38,533 nt of DNA from Allomuricauda sp. (lineage in GTDB: Bacteria; Bacteroidota; Bacteroidia; Flavobacteriales; Flavobacteriaceae): NCBI RefSeq assembly GCF_002699205.1, contig NZ_PABT01000039.1:1-38533 (forward strand). The letters are read 5' to 3'. How positions within the stretch are numbered: the stretch's first letter is position 1; each line of letters begins with the position of its first letter. Both the position numbers and the translations under genes were made by a program. The notes beneath the pieces were generated by a model that had not been told where the DNA came from, made no database searches, and saw only the letters and a list, made by a program, of their open reading frames with translations. Positions 24,799 to 33,361 of this stretch are shown in pieces.

Positions 24799-27339
24799 TC
24801 ACTCCTTTTCTTTCTTTAAAACAGAAAGTGGGGCCTTTTTGACAATTCCCAAACTATTCCCCACACCAAGGGCGAAAACCAAAAATGTAATGGCGGGAAG
24901 AATGATAAAAAAGGGGATCCATGATGGAACAAAAGCCGTATCGAACAACATATAGGCCAATAGCGAACTTCCAAAAACCGCGAGCAACACCCCCGTAAAG
25001 GCACCTAAAAACCCTAAAACGGCATATTCAATCGCTATCATTTTCAGAATTTGTGATCCCTTGGCCCCCAAAGTCCTGAGCAATGCCCCCTGTTTTACAC
25101 GCTGGTGCTTACTACTGTAGATGGCTCCCATCAATACGGCAACTCCCACAAATATGCTGAAAAAGGCCATGAAGTTTATGACCCAACTTATTTTTCCCAA
25201 TATATCCTCCAAAAGATCAAGAATCCGCTTTAGGTCCAAAATGGAAACATTTGGAAACTCGCTAACCAATTGTTGCTGGAGTTTTGCAGAACCCACATCA
25301 TCCTTGGTACGAGTCGTCATCACTCCAAATTGAGGGGCATTTTCCAACACCCCCATTGGAAAAACAATGGAAAAATTAGGCTGTAACCTGCTCCAATCCA
25401 CTTCGCGGATACTTTGGACCTTGGTATTCATTATTCTCCCCTGCACGTTGAAAGCGACCGGATCCCCGATGGTTACTTTGGCCCTAGTCGCAAAATCACT
25501 GCTTACGGAAATGGGAATTTCAGGATCCGGACCAACTTGGTTCACCCAACTCCCCTCGATCAAGCGTTCCGATCTGATAAGACTATCCCGATAAGTCACT
25601 CTAAATTCATGGTTCAATATCCATCTGCTCACTTGGGCCGTGGTATCTTTCTTAATATCTTCCACATGCACTCCCTTTAAACTCTCCACACGCATGGTCA
25701 CTATCGGTATTTTATCGATCACCGGTAATCCCGAAGCTTCAATGGTATTGGAAACAGCATCGACCTGTTGTTTTTGGATATCCATGAGAATCATGTTCGC
25801 ACTATTGGCACTGTCCTCAATGGTCGCTTTTTCCAGTAACATATCCTTTGTAAAATATAATGTACTTATCAAAAAGGTCCCTATTCCGATGGAGAGTACC
25901 AGCACCAGGGTCTGATTTTGCGGCCTGAACAGATTTCGGAGGCTCTGACGGGCAATGAAACCCCAGGAATATGGAAAATTCCTTTTCAGCATCACCATAA
26001 AAAATTGGACAACCCCGGTCAGGATCAAAAAAACGACCAACAATCCACCGACGAACGATATGGAGCGAACAAGGTCACCCAACAGCCAATATGAAAAACA
26101 AAAGATAAAAAGCACTATTCCTAAACCAACCGCAGTGGTCGCCCTCTTGGAGCGGGACTTGGTTTCCCCCACTACCCTCAAGGCTTGCAGGGGAGAAACA
26201 TATAATGTCTTCATTAAAGGGTAGAGTGCAAATAAGATGGACATGGTCAATCCCAGGGAAAGCCCCAATAAAATACTTTGCATGGATAGGGCAATGCCGA
26301 CATCCACGGGAAGCAAGTCACCCAACAATATTGGAAACAGTTGTTGTAAAAAATAGCTGACCACTGTTCCCAACAATCCGCCAACAATACCCATACTTGC
26401 AATTTGGACAAAGAATATGAGATAACTCTGCCGTTTGGAGGCCCCCAAACACTTGAGCACTGCTATTGACCTCAACTTCATTTGAACGTAGATGCCCATA
26501 CCGCTTGCTATACCCACACACCCCAGGAGCAGCGCAATGAATCCGACCAAATTGAGGAATTTTCCAAAGTTCTCGTACCGTCTTCCCATGCGGCGCGCTT
26601 CGGACAGGTGCGTGTCCAAATCCGCTTTCTCGGCATCGAGAACCGGCCCTAGTTTTTCACTTAAAACGGTCAAGTCCTCGCTCTTGTCCGCTTTGAAATA
26701 ATATTTATAATCTATCCGGCTTCCCGTCTGAACAAGCCCTGTCGAATCAATATATTGATATGGGACAAGCACGGGTGGTGCAATGGCACCAAATACAGAA
26801 GTACTACCTGGTACAGTTTCCAACGCTCCTGCGATGGGCATTGTCACTGCCCCCAATTTTATACTGTCGCCCACCTTTAGGTCGAGCTGGAGCATGGTGG
26901 TGGCATCCACCAAGGCCTGGCCTTTTTTAAAATGCCCTACAGCCGAAGTTGGGTCGGTTTCCAACTCCCCGTAAAAAGGGAAACCCCCATCCACGCCCCG
27001 TACCTCTACAAACTTTGTCCCCCCATTGCCGGGGAACGCCGCCATTGAGGGAAAATTTATTTCCCGTGCATCCGCACCTCCCAGCGAATCGATGATACCT
27101 TTCACCCTATCGTTGACTGGCTTGTCACTTTTGATAACGTAATCGGCCCCCAAAAGGGCCTTTGACTGCAGCGCAATATTTTCTTTTAACAATCCACTGA
27201 ATGAATGTACACTGACCACGGCGGCCACTCCCAAGGTGATGGAAAACACAAACAGTAAAAGCTTGCCATAGCTTGCCTTACCGTCACGCCACGCCATTTT
27301 CACCAACCATGAAAACCCTGCACCTTTTTCTTTTCCCAT
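24799..27339 (-). CDS. FtsX-like ABC permease (YbbP type)
   Basis: About 846 residues with the double MacB/FtsX architecture. A first membrane helix (LLLFVFSITLGVAAVVSVHS) is followed by a large extracytoplasmic domain (about 60-250), three helices near 270-390, a second core with helices near 410-450 and 480-500, a second external domain, and three final helices. This is the YbbP/DUF214 layout, whose members move or release lipids and lipoproteins and do not import solutes. ATG at 27337-27339 is chosen; an upstream TTG at 27343-27345 is also in frame. The ATPase gene ends two bases earlier, and the divergent TesA-like esterase gene completes the arrangement known in E. coli as tesA/ybbA/ybbP. 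Confidence 0.9.
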   Translation of the reverse strand: MGKEKGAGFSWLVKMAWRDGKASYGKLLLFVFSITLGVAAVVSVHSFSGLLKENIALQSKALLGADYVIKSDKPVNDRVKGIIDSLGGADAREINFPSMAAFPGNGGTKFVEVRGVDGGFPFYGELETDPTSAVGHFKKGQALVDATTMLQLDLKVGDSIKLGAVTMPIAGALETVPGSTSVFGAIAPPVLVPYQYIDSTGLVQTGSRIDYKYYFKADKSEDLTVLSEKLGPVLDAEKADLDTHLSEARRMGRRYENFGKFLNLVGFIALLLGCVGIASGMGIYVQMKLRSIAVLKCLGASKRQSYLIFFVQIASMGIVGGLLGTVVSYFLQQLFPILLGDLLPVDVGIALSMQSILLGLSLGLTMSILFALYPLMKTLYVSPLQALRVVGETKSRSKRATTAVGLGIVLFIFCFSYWLLGDLVRSISFVGGLLVVFLILTGVVQFFMVMLKRNFPYSWGFIARQSLRNLFRPQNQTLVLVLSIGIGTFLISTLYFTKDMLLEKATIEDSANSANMILMDIQKQQVDAVSNTIEASGLPVIDKIPIVTMRVESLKGVHVEDIKKDTTAQVSRWILNHEFRVTYRDSLIRSERLIEGSWVNQVGPDPEIPISVSSDFATRAKVTIGDPVAFNVQGRIMNTKVQSIREVDWSRLQPNFSIVFPMGVLENAPQFGVMTTRTKDDVGSAKLQQQLVSEFPNVSILDLKRILDLLEDILGKISWVINFMAFFSIFVGVAVLMGAIYSSKHQRVKQGALLRTLGAKGSQILKMIAIEYAVLGFLGAFTGVLLAVFGSSLLAYMLFDTAFVPSWIPFFIILPAITFLVFALGVGNSLGIVKKAPLSVLKKEKE

Positions 27340-27341
27340 AA

Positions 27342-28019
27342 TCAACCTACCGTTTCCTCAATTTTCCCAGATCTCAACCTTATGCTCTTATCCGTTTTTT
27401 GGGCCAGTTCCAAGTCGTGGGTCACAATTACCAGCGCAGTACCTTGTTCCTTGTTGAGTTCAAAAAGCAACTCCTCTATTTTTTTTCCGGTCTCATCATC
27501 CAAGTTGCCTGTCGGCTCATCCGCAAAAAGTATGGAGGGATTGTTCGCAAATGCACGGGCCAATGCCACCCGTTGTTGCTCGCCTCCCGATAGCTGTGAG
27601 GGATAATGCCCTGCCCTATCCTGTAGACCGACCTTGGCCAACAATTCTTTTCCTTTTTCAGTGGCTTTTTTAACACCTCGGAGTTCCAAAGGGACAATAA
27701 CATTTTCCAAAGCGGTCAATGTGGGCAGTAATTGAAAATCCTGAAAAACAAAACCTACATTCTGATTTCTCAATTGTGCCCTTCCGTCCTCATCCAAATC
27801 GGACAGGTTTTGACCACAGAGCCAAATTTCCCCCTCGTCCGTGGTGTCAAGGCCCGCACATAGGCCCAATAATGTAGTTTTACCACTACCTGAAGGGCCT
27901 ACAATGGCAAAAGTCTCCCCACTCCCCACCTCAAAAGACACATTATTGAGAACGGTAAGGTCGTGGTCACCGCTCCGATAGGTTTTAGAGAGGTGTTGAA
28001 CTTTTAATATCTTTGACAT
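27342..28019 (-). CDS. ABC transporter ATP-binding protein (YbbA/LolD type)
   Basis: 225 residues. Walker A is GPSGSGKTT (about 41-49), the Q-loop is VFQDFQLLP, the signature is LSGGEQQRVALARA, Walker B is ILFADEP followed by the D-loop TGNLDD, and the switch histidine is in IVTHD. The sequence is of the MacB/LolD/YbbA branch, which powers FtsX-like permeases. It is translated just before the YbbP-type gene and starts 35 bases from the divergent esterase gene. Start ATG at 28017-28019. Confidence 0.95.
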   Translation of the reverse strand: MSKILKVQHLSKTYRSGDHDLTVLNNVSFEVGSGETFAIVGPSGSGKTTLLGLCAGLDTTDEGEIWLCGQNLSDLDEDGRAQLRNQNVGFVFQDFQLLPTLTALENVIVPLELRGVKKATEKGKELLAKVGLQDRAGHYPSQLSGGEQQRVALARAFANNPSILFADEPTGNLDDETGKKIEELLFELNKEQGTALVIVTHDLELAQKTDKSIRLRSGKIEETVG

Positions 28020-28054
28020 AACTCACTTTTGGTTAAAACCCTCAAAATACTAAA

Positions 28055-28759
28055 ATGGACATGTCCACGAAAACGCCAAGCCTCCCCAAGCCGTTAATCT
28101 TTTGTTATTTTTTAATCCTGTTGGTTGGCTGTGGGCAGAAGACATCTGAAAAAGATGCCAATAAAGAGCCCGTGGAAGAAGGGGCCGAGGTGGTGGAAAC
28201 CGATGGTTCCAGCAAAAAAATTCTATTTTTTGGTGACAGCCTGACCGCTGGGTATGGTCTTGAGGTAAGCCAGGCCTTCCCATCGATAATCCAGCAAAAG
28301 ATAGATTCGTTGGAATTGGACTATACCGTTATTAATGCGGGATTGAGCGGGGAAACCACGGCAAGTGGAAAAAATAGACTGGAATGGGTACTGGAGGACA
28401 ACGTGGACATCATCATATTGGAACTCGGGGCCAACGATGGGCTTCGGGGCATTCCACTTACGGAAACAGCGTCCAATTTGAAAAGTATGGTCCATACGAT
28501 CCAAAATAAATTGCCCAACGCCAAAATTGTTCTTGCGGGCATGAAGATCCCACCGAACATGGGACCGGAGTACACATCGGAATTTGAAAATATATTCCCG
28601 GAACTGGCTGCTTCGGAAAACATCCATTTGATTCCCTTTCTGTTGGAAAATGTGGCTGGGATTCCAGACCTCAACCAAAGTGATGGCATCCACCCCACTG
28701 CCGAAGGACAAAAATTGGTCGCTGAAAATGTTTGGGAGGTTTTGGGACCTATCCTATAA
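28055..28759 (+). CDS. TesA-like SGNH-fold arylesterase/lysophospholipase lipoprotein
   Basis: 234 residues with a lipoprotein signal ending LILLVGCG (Cys at about 26) and an acidic linker (EEGAEVVETD). The SGNH hydrolase blocks follow in order: catalytic serine in FFGDSLTAGYG, glycine in NAGLSGETTASG, Asn in ELGANDGLRG, and the Asp-His pair in DGIHPTAEG. It hydrolyses ester bonds, probably of lysophospholipids or aryl esters, in the periplasm or at the membrane. It is divergent from the ybbAP-type operon with only 35 bases between, so the promoters share that gap. Start ATG at 28055; a second ATG two codons on is equally possible. It converges with the LytTR gene, five bases apart. Confidence 0.92.
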   Translation: MDMSTKTPSLPKPLIFCYFLILLVGCGQKTSEKDANKEPVEEGAEVVETDGSSKKILFFGDSLTAGYGLEVSQAFPSIIQQKIDSLELDYTVINAGLSGETTASGKNRLEWVLEDNVDIIILELGANDGLRGIPLTETASNLKSMVHTIQNKLPNAKIVLAGMKIPPNMGPEYTSEFENIFPELAASENIHLIPFLLENVAGIPDLNQSDGIHPTAEGQKLVAENVWEVLGPIL

Positions 28760-28764
28760 AACCG

Positions 28765-29448
28765 TTAGGACATAAATATTTCTTTCCTGACTTTTTTATA
28801 GTACGAATCACTTACCGGAATACTGTGTTCACCGATCAGCAGTTCCCTTCCTTGCATTCCGTTCACCTTTGATTTGTTCACTAAAAAAGAACGGTGCACC
28901 CGGATGAACCCACTTCCGGACAATTGTTTTTCCAATACCGTCAAGGATTGATTGCTCAGTATTTTCTTATTGGCAGTATGATAGACCACATATTCACTAT
29001 CACTTTCAATAAAGCTAATGTCTTGAAGATGGATTTTATACAGATCGTATCCAGATTTAACGGTTATGGATTTGATAGGGTCAGATCCACTATGATCATT
29101 TCCGATCTTCTCGACCGCCTTTAAAAACCTTTCAAACGTAATCGGTTTTAAAAGATAATCGGTTGCACTCACCTCAAAACCTTCCAAAGCATATTCCGCA
29201 TAGGCCGTTGTGAAAATCACCTTTACTGTTTTTGGCAACAGCTTGGCCAGTTCAACCCCTTTGATTTCCGGCATTTGGATATCCAAAAAAATCACATCGA
29301 TAGGTTCCTCCTTTAAACGGTCAAGTGCCTCCAACGGGTTCGCATAGCAGCCACTAAGTTCCAAGTAGGGTACCTTTTCAATATGGTTTCGGAGCAGGTC
29401 CCTTGCCAACTCCTCATCATCGACCACTAAACACTTAAGAATGGGCAT
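28765..29448 (-). CDS. LytTR-family response regulator
   Basis: 227 residues from MPILKCLVVDDEELARDLL. The receiver domain (1-115) has the acidic pair DDEE, the phospho-acceptor Asp in IDVIFLDIQMPEIKG and Lys in LLKPITFERF. The LytTR DNA-binding domain (about 130-225) holds DISFIESDSEYVVYHT, LTVLEKQLSGSGFIRVHRSF and NKSKVNG. Such regulators bind paired direct repeats about two helical turns apart. The start overlaps the kinase gene by 14 bases, so the two are translationally coupled. A candidate operator lies beyond the kinase gene at 30560-30590. Confidence 0.94.
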   Translation of the reverse strand: MPILKCLVVDDEELARDLLRNHIEKVPYLELSGCYANPLEALDRLKEEPIDVIFLDIQMPEIKGVELAKLLPKTVKVIFTTAYAEYALEGFEVSATDYLLKPITFERFLKAVEKIGNDHSGSDPIKSITVKSGYDLYKIHLQDISFIESDSEYVVYHTANKKILSNQSLTVLEKQLSGSGFIRVHRSFLVNKSKVNGMQGRELLIGEHSIPVSDSYYKKVRKEIFMS

Positions 29449-30463
29449 ATAAATCAATTTTAAGGTCGACCCTAAAGATATTGGATTCTTGGCTAATGTG
29501 CAGCGTATGGTTATCGGGATAAATTATGGCCAACCGTTGTTTTACGTTCGCGATACCTATGCCGCCGATATGGTCCTTTTGTTCCGGTTGGGCCGAAAAG
29601 GTGTTCTTCACCGTAAAATGAATGGTTTCGTCCCTTGCGTTCAGAGCAATGTTCAAAAAAGCACCGGTACCACTTGAAATATTGCCGTGCTTCAATGCAT
29701 TTTCCACAAAAGGCACCAACAGCATGGGTGCTATCAGAATGGCATCATCGGCAATTTCCAGATCCATGGTGATCGGAAGCTCTTTACTGCTCTTCAAGGT
29801 GAAAAGTTCCAAGTAATCCTTAATGTAGTCCACTTCCTTGGCCAAGGGTACCCACTGCCTATCGCAGTCGTACAGTACATACCGTAACATATTGGAAAGG
29901 GTCCCTATACTCTGTTGTGTTTTGTCCGAATTGGTTACGGAGAGTGCATAGATATTATTGAGCGCATTAAACAAAAAATGGGGGTTTATCTGCGATTTTA
30001 AAAGCTTCAATTGCGTCTCCAAGTTTTCATTATTGGCCATTATACTTTCCTCCTCCTTTTGCCTGGCGTAAACAAATGTCTCGATCACAATGGCCATGGT
30101 ACACGAAATCACCATCATGAGCAGATGGATGAAAAACCTCGAAGGGCTTCCATTGGGTGGGCGGAGGTCGCCAGGTCCCGGGCCATGACCCTTTGGTGGG
30201 GGGGCAAATCCGAATTGTGAGGAAATCCAAGCCAAAACCACCACACCAACCAGGACCCCTATTACAAACAACAAGGTCCTGTTTTTGAGGAGAACCTTGG
30301 GTATGGCATAAAAAAGTAGCCCGGCCAACAAAATTACCTGAAAGAAAAAAGCAGGGACATTGGTCGCTAAAAATATTTGGTCCGTTCCTCCGGTTATCCA
30401 TAAAACTATCCAGATAACCATCCAAAACACAACCTGCAATACGAATCTGTACATACGGTTCAT
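29435..30463 (-). CDS. LytS/YehU-type sensor histidine kinase
   Basis: 342 residues from MNRMYRFVLQVVFWMV. Four membrane helices lie in the first 130 residues, with only short loops outside, so the stimulus is probably sensed within or at the membrane. The His_kinase domain has the phospho-site LKSQINPHFLFNALNNIYAL (His in NPHFLFN), then PMLLVPFVENALKHG (N-box) and GGIGIANVKQRLAIIY (G-box). It should phosphorylate the overlapping LytTR regulator. The frame extends upstream to a TTG at 30481; ATG at 30461-30463 is preferred. A 191-base gap separates it from the divergent EF-hand/YHYH/SCO operon. Confidence 0.92.
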   Translation of the reverse strand: MNRMYRFVLQVVFWMVIWIVLWITGGTDQIFLATNVPAFFFQVILLAGLLFYAIPKVLLKNRTLLFVIGVLVGVVVLAWISSQFGFAPPPKGHGPGPGDLRPPNGSPSRFFIHLLMMVISCTMAIVIETFVYARQKEEESIMANNENLETQLKLLKSQINPHFLFNALNNIYALSVTNSDKTQQSIGTLSNMLRYVLYDCDRQWVPLAKEVDYIKDYLELFTLKSSKELPITMDLEIADDAILIAPMLLVPFVENALKHGNISSGTGAFLNIALNARDETIHFTVKNTFSAQPEQKDHIGGIGIANVKQRLAIIYPDNHTLHISQESNIFRVDLKIDLYAHS

Positions 30464-30547
30464 ACGGCAAATTAAACACAATTTATGGCAAGTACCCTTT
30501 AAAATTAAGGGGATTTAGCTCCTATTGCATTTGATTCGCGGACCATG

Positions 30548-30590
30548 ATGCCCTTTTCACTGAAAACAATAGGGCATTGGCTGAAAACAA
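30548..30590 (+). promoter_or_regulatory. Candidate LytTR operator: direct repeat with 21-base period
   Basis: CTGAAAACAA occurs at 30560-30569 and again at 30581-30590, exactly 21 bases apart, which is two helical turns and the usual LytTR spacing. The first copy lies inside an inverted repeat, ATGCCCT (30548-30554) and AGGGCAT (30571-30577). A TATAAT-like element follows at 30628-30633, then ATG at 30655, so the repeats are placed upstream of the core promoter. Binding by the neighbouring regulator is inferred. Confidence 0.55.
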
Positions 30591-30654
30591 AAATATGGCA
30601 ATGAACCAAAACCAATCTTTGTAGTCTTATAATCGAATTTAAAATCTAAAAAAG

Positions 30655-30933
30655 ATGAATACAAAAACAATTTTATTGAGTATTTCCGCAATCGTATTAT
30701 TTGCAATTTCCGGTAGTGCACAACAATCCGGAAATCGTAAAGCCCCACCTTCCGTGGACGAAATTTTTGAAGAACTGGATGCCGACGAGGATGGGCTGCT
30801 GTCCAAAGAAGAGGTAAAAGGACCTTTGAAAGATATGTTTGATGAAATCGATGAAGACGAGGACGGGTTCCTGTCCAAAGAAGAAATTGAAAATATGCCA
30901 AAACCAAAAGGCAAAAGACCTCAAAGGTCGTAA
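30655..30933 (+). CDS. Small secreted EF-hand protein
   Basis: 92 residues. A Sec signal peptide ends near residue 22 (AISGSAQQ). The mature part has two EF-hand loops, DADEDGLLSKEE and DEDEDGFLSKEE, each with Asp/Glu at the calcium-coordinating positions, and a short basic proline-rich tail. It probably binds calcium in the periplasm or outside the cell. It is the first gene of the seven-gene exported-protein operon, just downstream of the candidate LytTR operator; the last gene of the operon encodes a related EF-hand lipoprotein. Function beyond calcium binding is unknown. Confidence 0.88.
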   Translation: MNTKTILLSISAIVLFAISGSAQQSGNRKAPPSVDEIFEELDADEDGLLSKEEVKGPLKDMFDEIDEDEDGFLSKEEIENMPKPKGKRPQRS

Positions 30934-30948
30934 CCTAATTTGATCCCC

Positions 30949-31929
30949 ATGAAAAACATCTTGATTTCACCCTTCATCGTTGCCGCATTGTTGCTTATAA
31001 ACAATAGTTGCAATTCCAATGCCAGTGGCAAGACCACAGGCAATGTCGATGGAAATATGGTAACGGTAAGTGTGGAGCCTTCATATTTCACCAATGAAAA
31101 TGTAACGATCACCACAGTGCCCTGTACCCTTTCGGATGGTACCGAAACGGATTGTTACCAGATTGTGACAAACAGTACACCATCCGATCACGAAATGGGT
31201 CCTTGGTGTCCCGACAATATCACTGATGGTGCAGAAGCTGGCGGGATTTGGCTGGAAGGCGGTGAGGTATATGATGTGGATGGGGAATTTATTGAAAACC
31301 TGGCAACATTTTACAATGACGATACCTGGCTCATGTATGATGAAAATGGTGATGTCCACATTACGGAAACGGAGGAGGACTGTATCAATGCGGCCAACCC
31401 CAACGTAGGCACTGAGTACGAGAACTTTTGTGTAGAGTGCATTCCCGCATACATCACAAATGTTTCCCAAACGTGGACCATACCCATAACACCCATAATC
31501 CAAGATAGCAAAGCCTATTTTGCCAGGGGTCCGGGAGGTAATTTCAGTTCCATGCCATCCACCCGTGGCATTGCCCTCAACGGTGTTGAATATTCGGCAC
31601 CTGCCCCAGTGAACAACATTCTGAGCGCATATACATTGGCCCCGTTTGATGATGCTGGCGGACATATCAATGTTCACCAAGGCTATCATTACCATGCGGC
31701 AACAGGATTGAGTACACATGTGGAACAGGACGACGATCATGCCCCGTTGATCGGTTATGCCATGGATGGTTTTGGAATTTATGAAATGACGGATGCCAAC
31801 GGTGATGAACCGACCGACCTGGACGATTGCAGAGGTCATTATGACGATGTCAGGGGTTATCATTACCATGTTGACGCCGCCGGCAACAACAACTTTATCA
31901 ACTGTTTACAAGGCGCTTATGTTTTATAG
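30949..31929 (+). CDS. YHYH-domain lipoprotein (large)
   Basis: 326 residues with a lipoprotein signal (LLLINNSCNSN, Cys at about 21). Residues about 90-300 form a YHYH domain, shown by GYHYHAATG and a second GYHYHVDAAG near the C-terminus. Around them are conserved glycine, aspartate and histidine residues (GGHINVHQ, DDDHAPLIGYAMDGFGIYE, DDCRGHYDD). Several cysteines (DCYQ, GPWCPD, EDCINA, NFCVEC, DDCRGH, NFINCL) suggest disulphides. YHYH proteins have no established biochemical role; the clustered histidines suggest metal binding, which is inference. ATG at 30949 is preferred to a TTG at 30940. The start of the next gene overlaps the end by 11 bases. Confidence 0.88.
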   Translation: MKNILISPFIVAALLLINNSCNSNASGKTTGNVDGNMVTVSVEPSYFTNENVTITTVPCTLSDGTETDCYQIVTNSTPSDHEMGPWCPDNITDGAEAGGIWLEGGEVYDVDGEFIENLATFYNDDTWLMYDENGDVHITETEEDCINAANPNVGTEYENFCVECIPAYITNVSQTWTIPITPIIQDSKAYFARGPGGNFSSMPSTRGIALNGVEYSAPAPVNNILSAYTLAPFDDAGGHINVHQGYHYHAATGLSTHVEQDDDHAPLIGYAMDGFGIYEMTDANGDEPTDLDDCRGHYDDVRGYHYHVDAAGNNNFINCLQGAYVL

Positions 31930-32599
31930 TAGAAAAAAAATATGTTCCATTTTTGTTTGGGTTTGGTTATTGGTCCCCATAGCCATGTTCGGCCACTCCC
32001 CCTCGCAATCCAGTGCTTTACTGGTTGAGGGTGAAAATGGGCAATGGACGCTACAAATAAGGGGGGCGCTTACCGCTTTCGAATATGTGGTTCATCAAGA
32101 ATATACGGCGGATGGCTACAGCACACCGGAGGAATTTCAAGAGCTCATGGCAGGGGTACTTTCACAAAATTTAACCCTGTCCATCGATAACGAACGGGTT
32201 GAATTGAACGATCCCAATATAAAATTGGGACACGAGACCATTGTGGTATATCGATTAAATCTCCCCTCGGAGTTTCAAACCGTTGAGATGAAAAACAGCT
32301 TGTTTGAGAATATCTACAAAAGCAAAAGTGCATTTATGGTATTAAAAAACGGGGTGAAAAGGAATCTGTTCAATCTGGAGGAGACCAACGATTATGCGGC
32401 CAAGGTAAAAATCGAAGATGATGCATTTGTCCTACAAGGGCAGTCCGAGGCTTCCATTGGAATATCCGAAAATATTCTTTTTATCATAGCATTCTTTTTG
32501 ATCCTGTTCGCAGTATCCTTGGTCGTTGGATTAAAACCTGTTCAAGTGGTCCATAGAAAAGATAGCGGTCAACCATTTGAAAATCAATTAAAAAAATAA
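31919..32599 (+). CDS. Uncharacterised exported protein with C-terminal membrane anchor
   Basis: 226 residues, not recognised. The N-terminus MFYSRKKICSIFVWVWLLVP is a signal peptide ending near GHSPS. A soluble part of about 170 residues is predicted to be mixed alpha/beta (WTLQIRGALTAFEYVVHQEY, LTLSIDNERVELNDPNIKLG). One membrane helix near residues 190-212 (NILFIIAFFLILFAVSLVVG) leaves a short basic tail inside. The body loosely resembles the DUF6702-like exported family, but this is weak. Its start lies inside the preceding YHYH gene, and the next YHYH gene begins three bases after its stop, so it is an integral part of the operon. It could anchor the YHYH proteins to the inner membrane, which is speculation. 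The frame also stays open upstream to 31793, but the signal peptide fixes the start. Confidence 0.8.
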   Translation: MFYSRKKICSIFVWVWLLVPIAMFGHSPSQSSALLVEGENGQWTLQIRGALTAFEYVVHQEYTADGYSTPEEFQELMAGVLSQNLTLSIDNERVELNDPNIKLGHETIVVYRLNLPSEFQTVEMKNSLFENIYKSKSAFMVLKNGVKRNLFNLEETNDYAAKVKIEDDAFVLQGQSEASIGISENILFIIAFFLILFAVSLVVGLKPVQVVHRKDSGQPFENQLKK

Positions 32600-32602
32600 G
32601 CC

Positions 32603-33361
32603 ATGAACAAACTAAGATCAATTGTCATACCATTTGTACCGATTATTTTCGCTTTCAACGCGTGTAGTGAGGACGCTTCAAATGATGCGGAAACAGTATC
32701 CGAAACAGACAATGAAGAAACCGTGACCGAGTTGCACGCCGCTTTTTCTGCTTTCAACACAGATGCGGTCACCATCTATCTTGATGGTTCGGAGGTGGTC
32801 ATCGAAACCACGGGACTTCCCGATCACGAAACGGTGTATTGGGGCGAAGGTCACGAACTCTATAAGGAAGAACCCGATGTTGCCGTCACACCAAGTATTA
32901 TGTCCAGCAACAACAATGCAACCGTGATAAGGGTCGATGCCACTCCGGATTTGACCGGAAATCAAGTAGATACACAATTGAATACTATTGGTATAGCCGT
33001 GAGCGGTTCTTCCATTTTTAACGATCAGGAGGGCAATGGCCCCCTGGACGAAGCCGCGGCAAGCCTGGACTGGACGGGTGCCCATATCGGACCCGGTGTG
33101 TACCACTATCATTTAGAGCCCAAGGCCTTCACCAATGATGATGACAATTTAGTGGGCATACTATTGGACGGCGTTTTTCTGTATGGAAGAAAATGTAGTT
33201 CCACCGGTACCTATCCCACCGACTTGGATATTTCCGGCGGACATTATTCCGCTACCCAATATACCGATGGGGAGGAAGAATATCATTACCATATCATAAA
33301 CGAGGTGTATTCCAACACAGGTTCTTATCTGGCCTTTGCTGGCCCATATCAAGGGTACTAA
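32603..33361 (+). CDS. YHYH-domain lipoprotein (small)
   Basis: 252 residues with a lipoprotein signal (IIFAFNACSED, Cys at about 21) and an acidic linker. The YHYH domain covers about residues 75-245, with GVYHYHLEP and EEYHYHIINE as the two tyrosine-histidine motifs and DNLVGILLDGVFLYGRKCSS and DISGGHYSATQ between them. It is shorter than the first YHYH protein in the operon and has only one cysteine after the lipid-attached one. The two are diverged relatives, probably from an old duplication. Biochemical role unknown; metal binding by the histidines is inferred. The next gene's ATG follows its stop directly with no gap. Confidence 0.88.
   Translation: MNKLRSIVIPFVPIIFAFNACSEDASNDAETVSETDNEETVTELHAAFSAFNTDAVTIYLDGSEVVIETTGLPDHETVYWGEGHELYKEEPDVAVTPSIMSSNNNATVIRVDATPDLTGNQVDTQLNTIGIAVSGSSIFNDQEGNGPLDEAAASLDWTGAHIGPGVYHYHLEPKAFTNDDDNLVGILLDGVFLYGRKCSSTGTYPTDLDISGGHYSATQYTDGEEEYHYHIINEVYSNTGSYLAFAGPYQGY

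Noticed and set aside
31081..31869. Long minus-strand open frame (262 codons) opposite the first YHYH gene
   Set aside because: It is wholly antisense to a gene with a lipoprotein signal and paired YHYH motifs, and its translation shows no family features.
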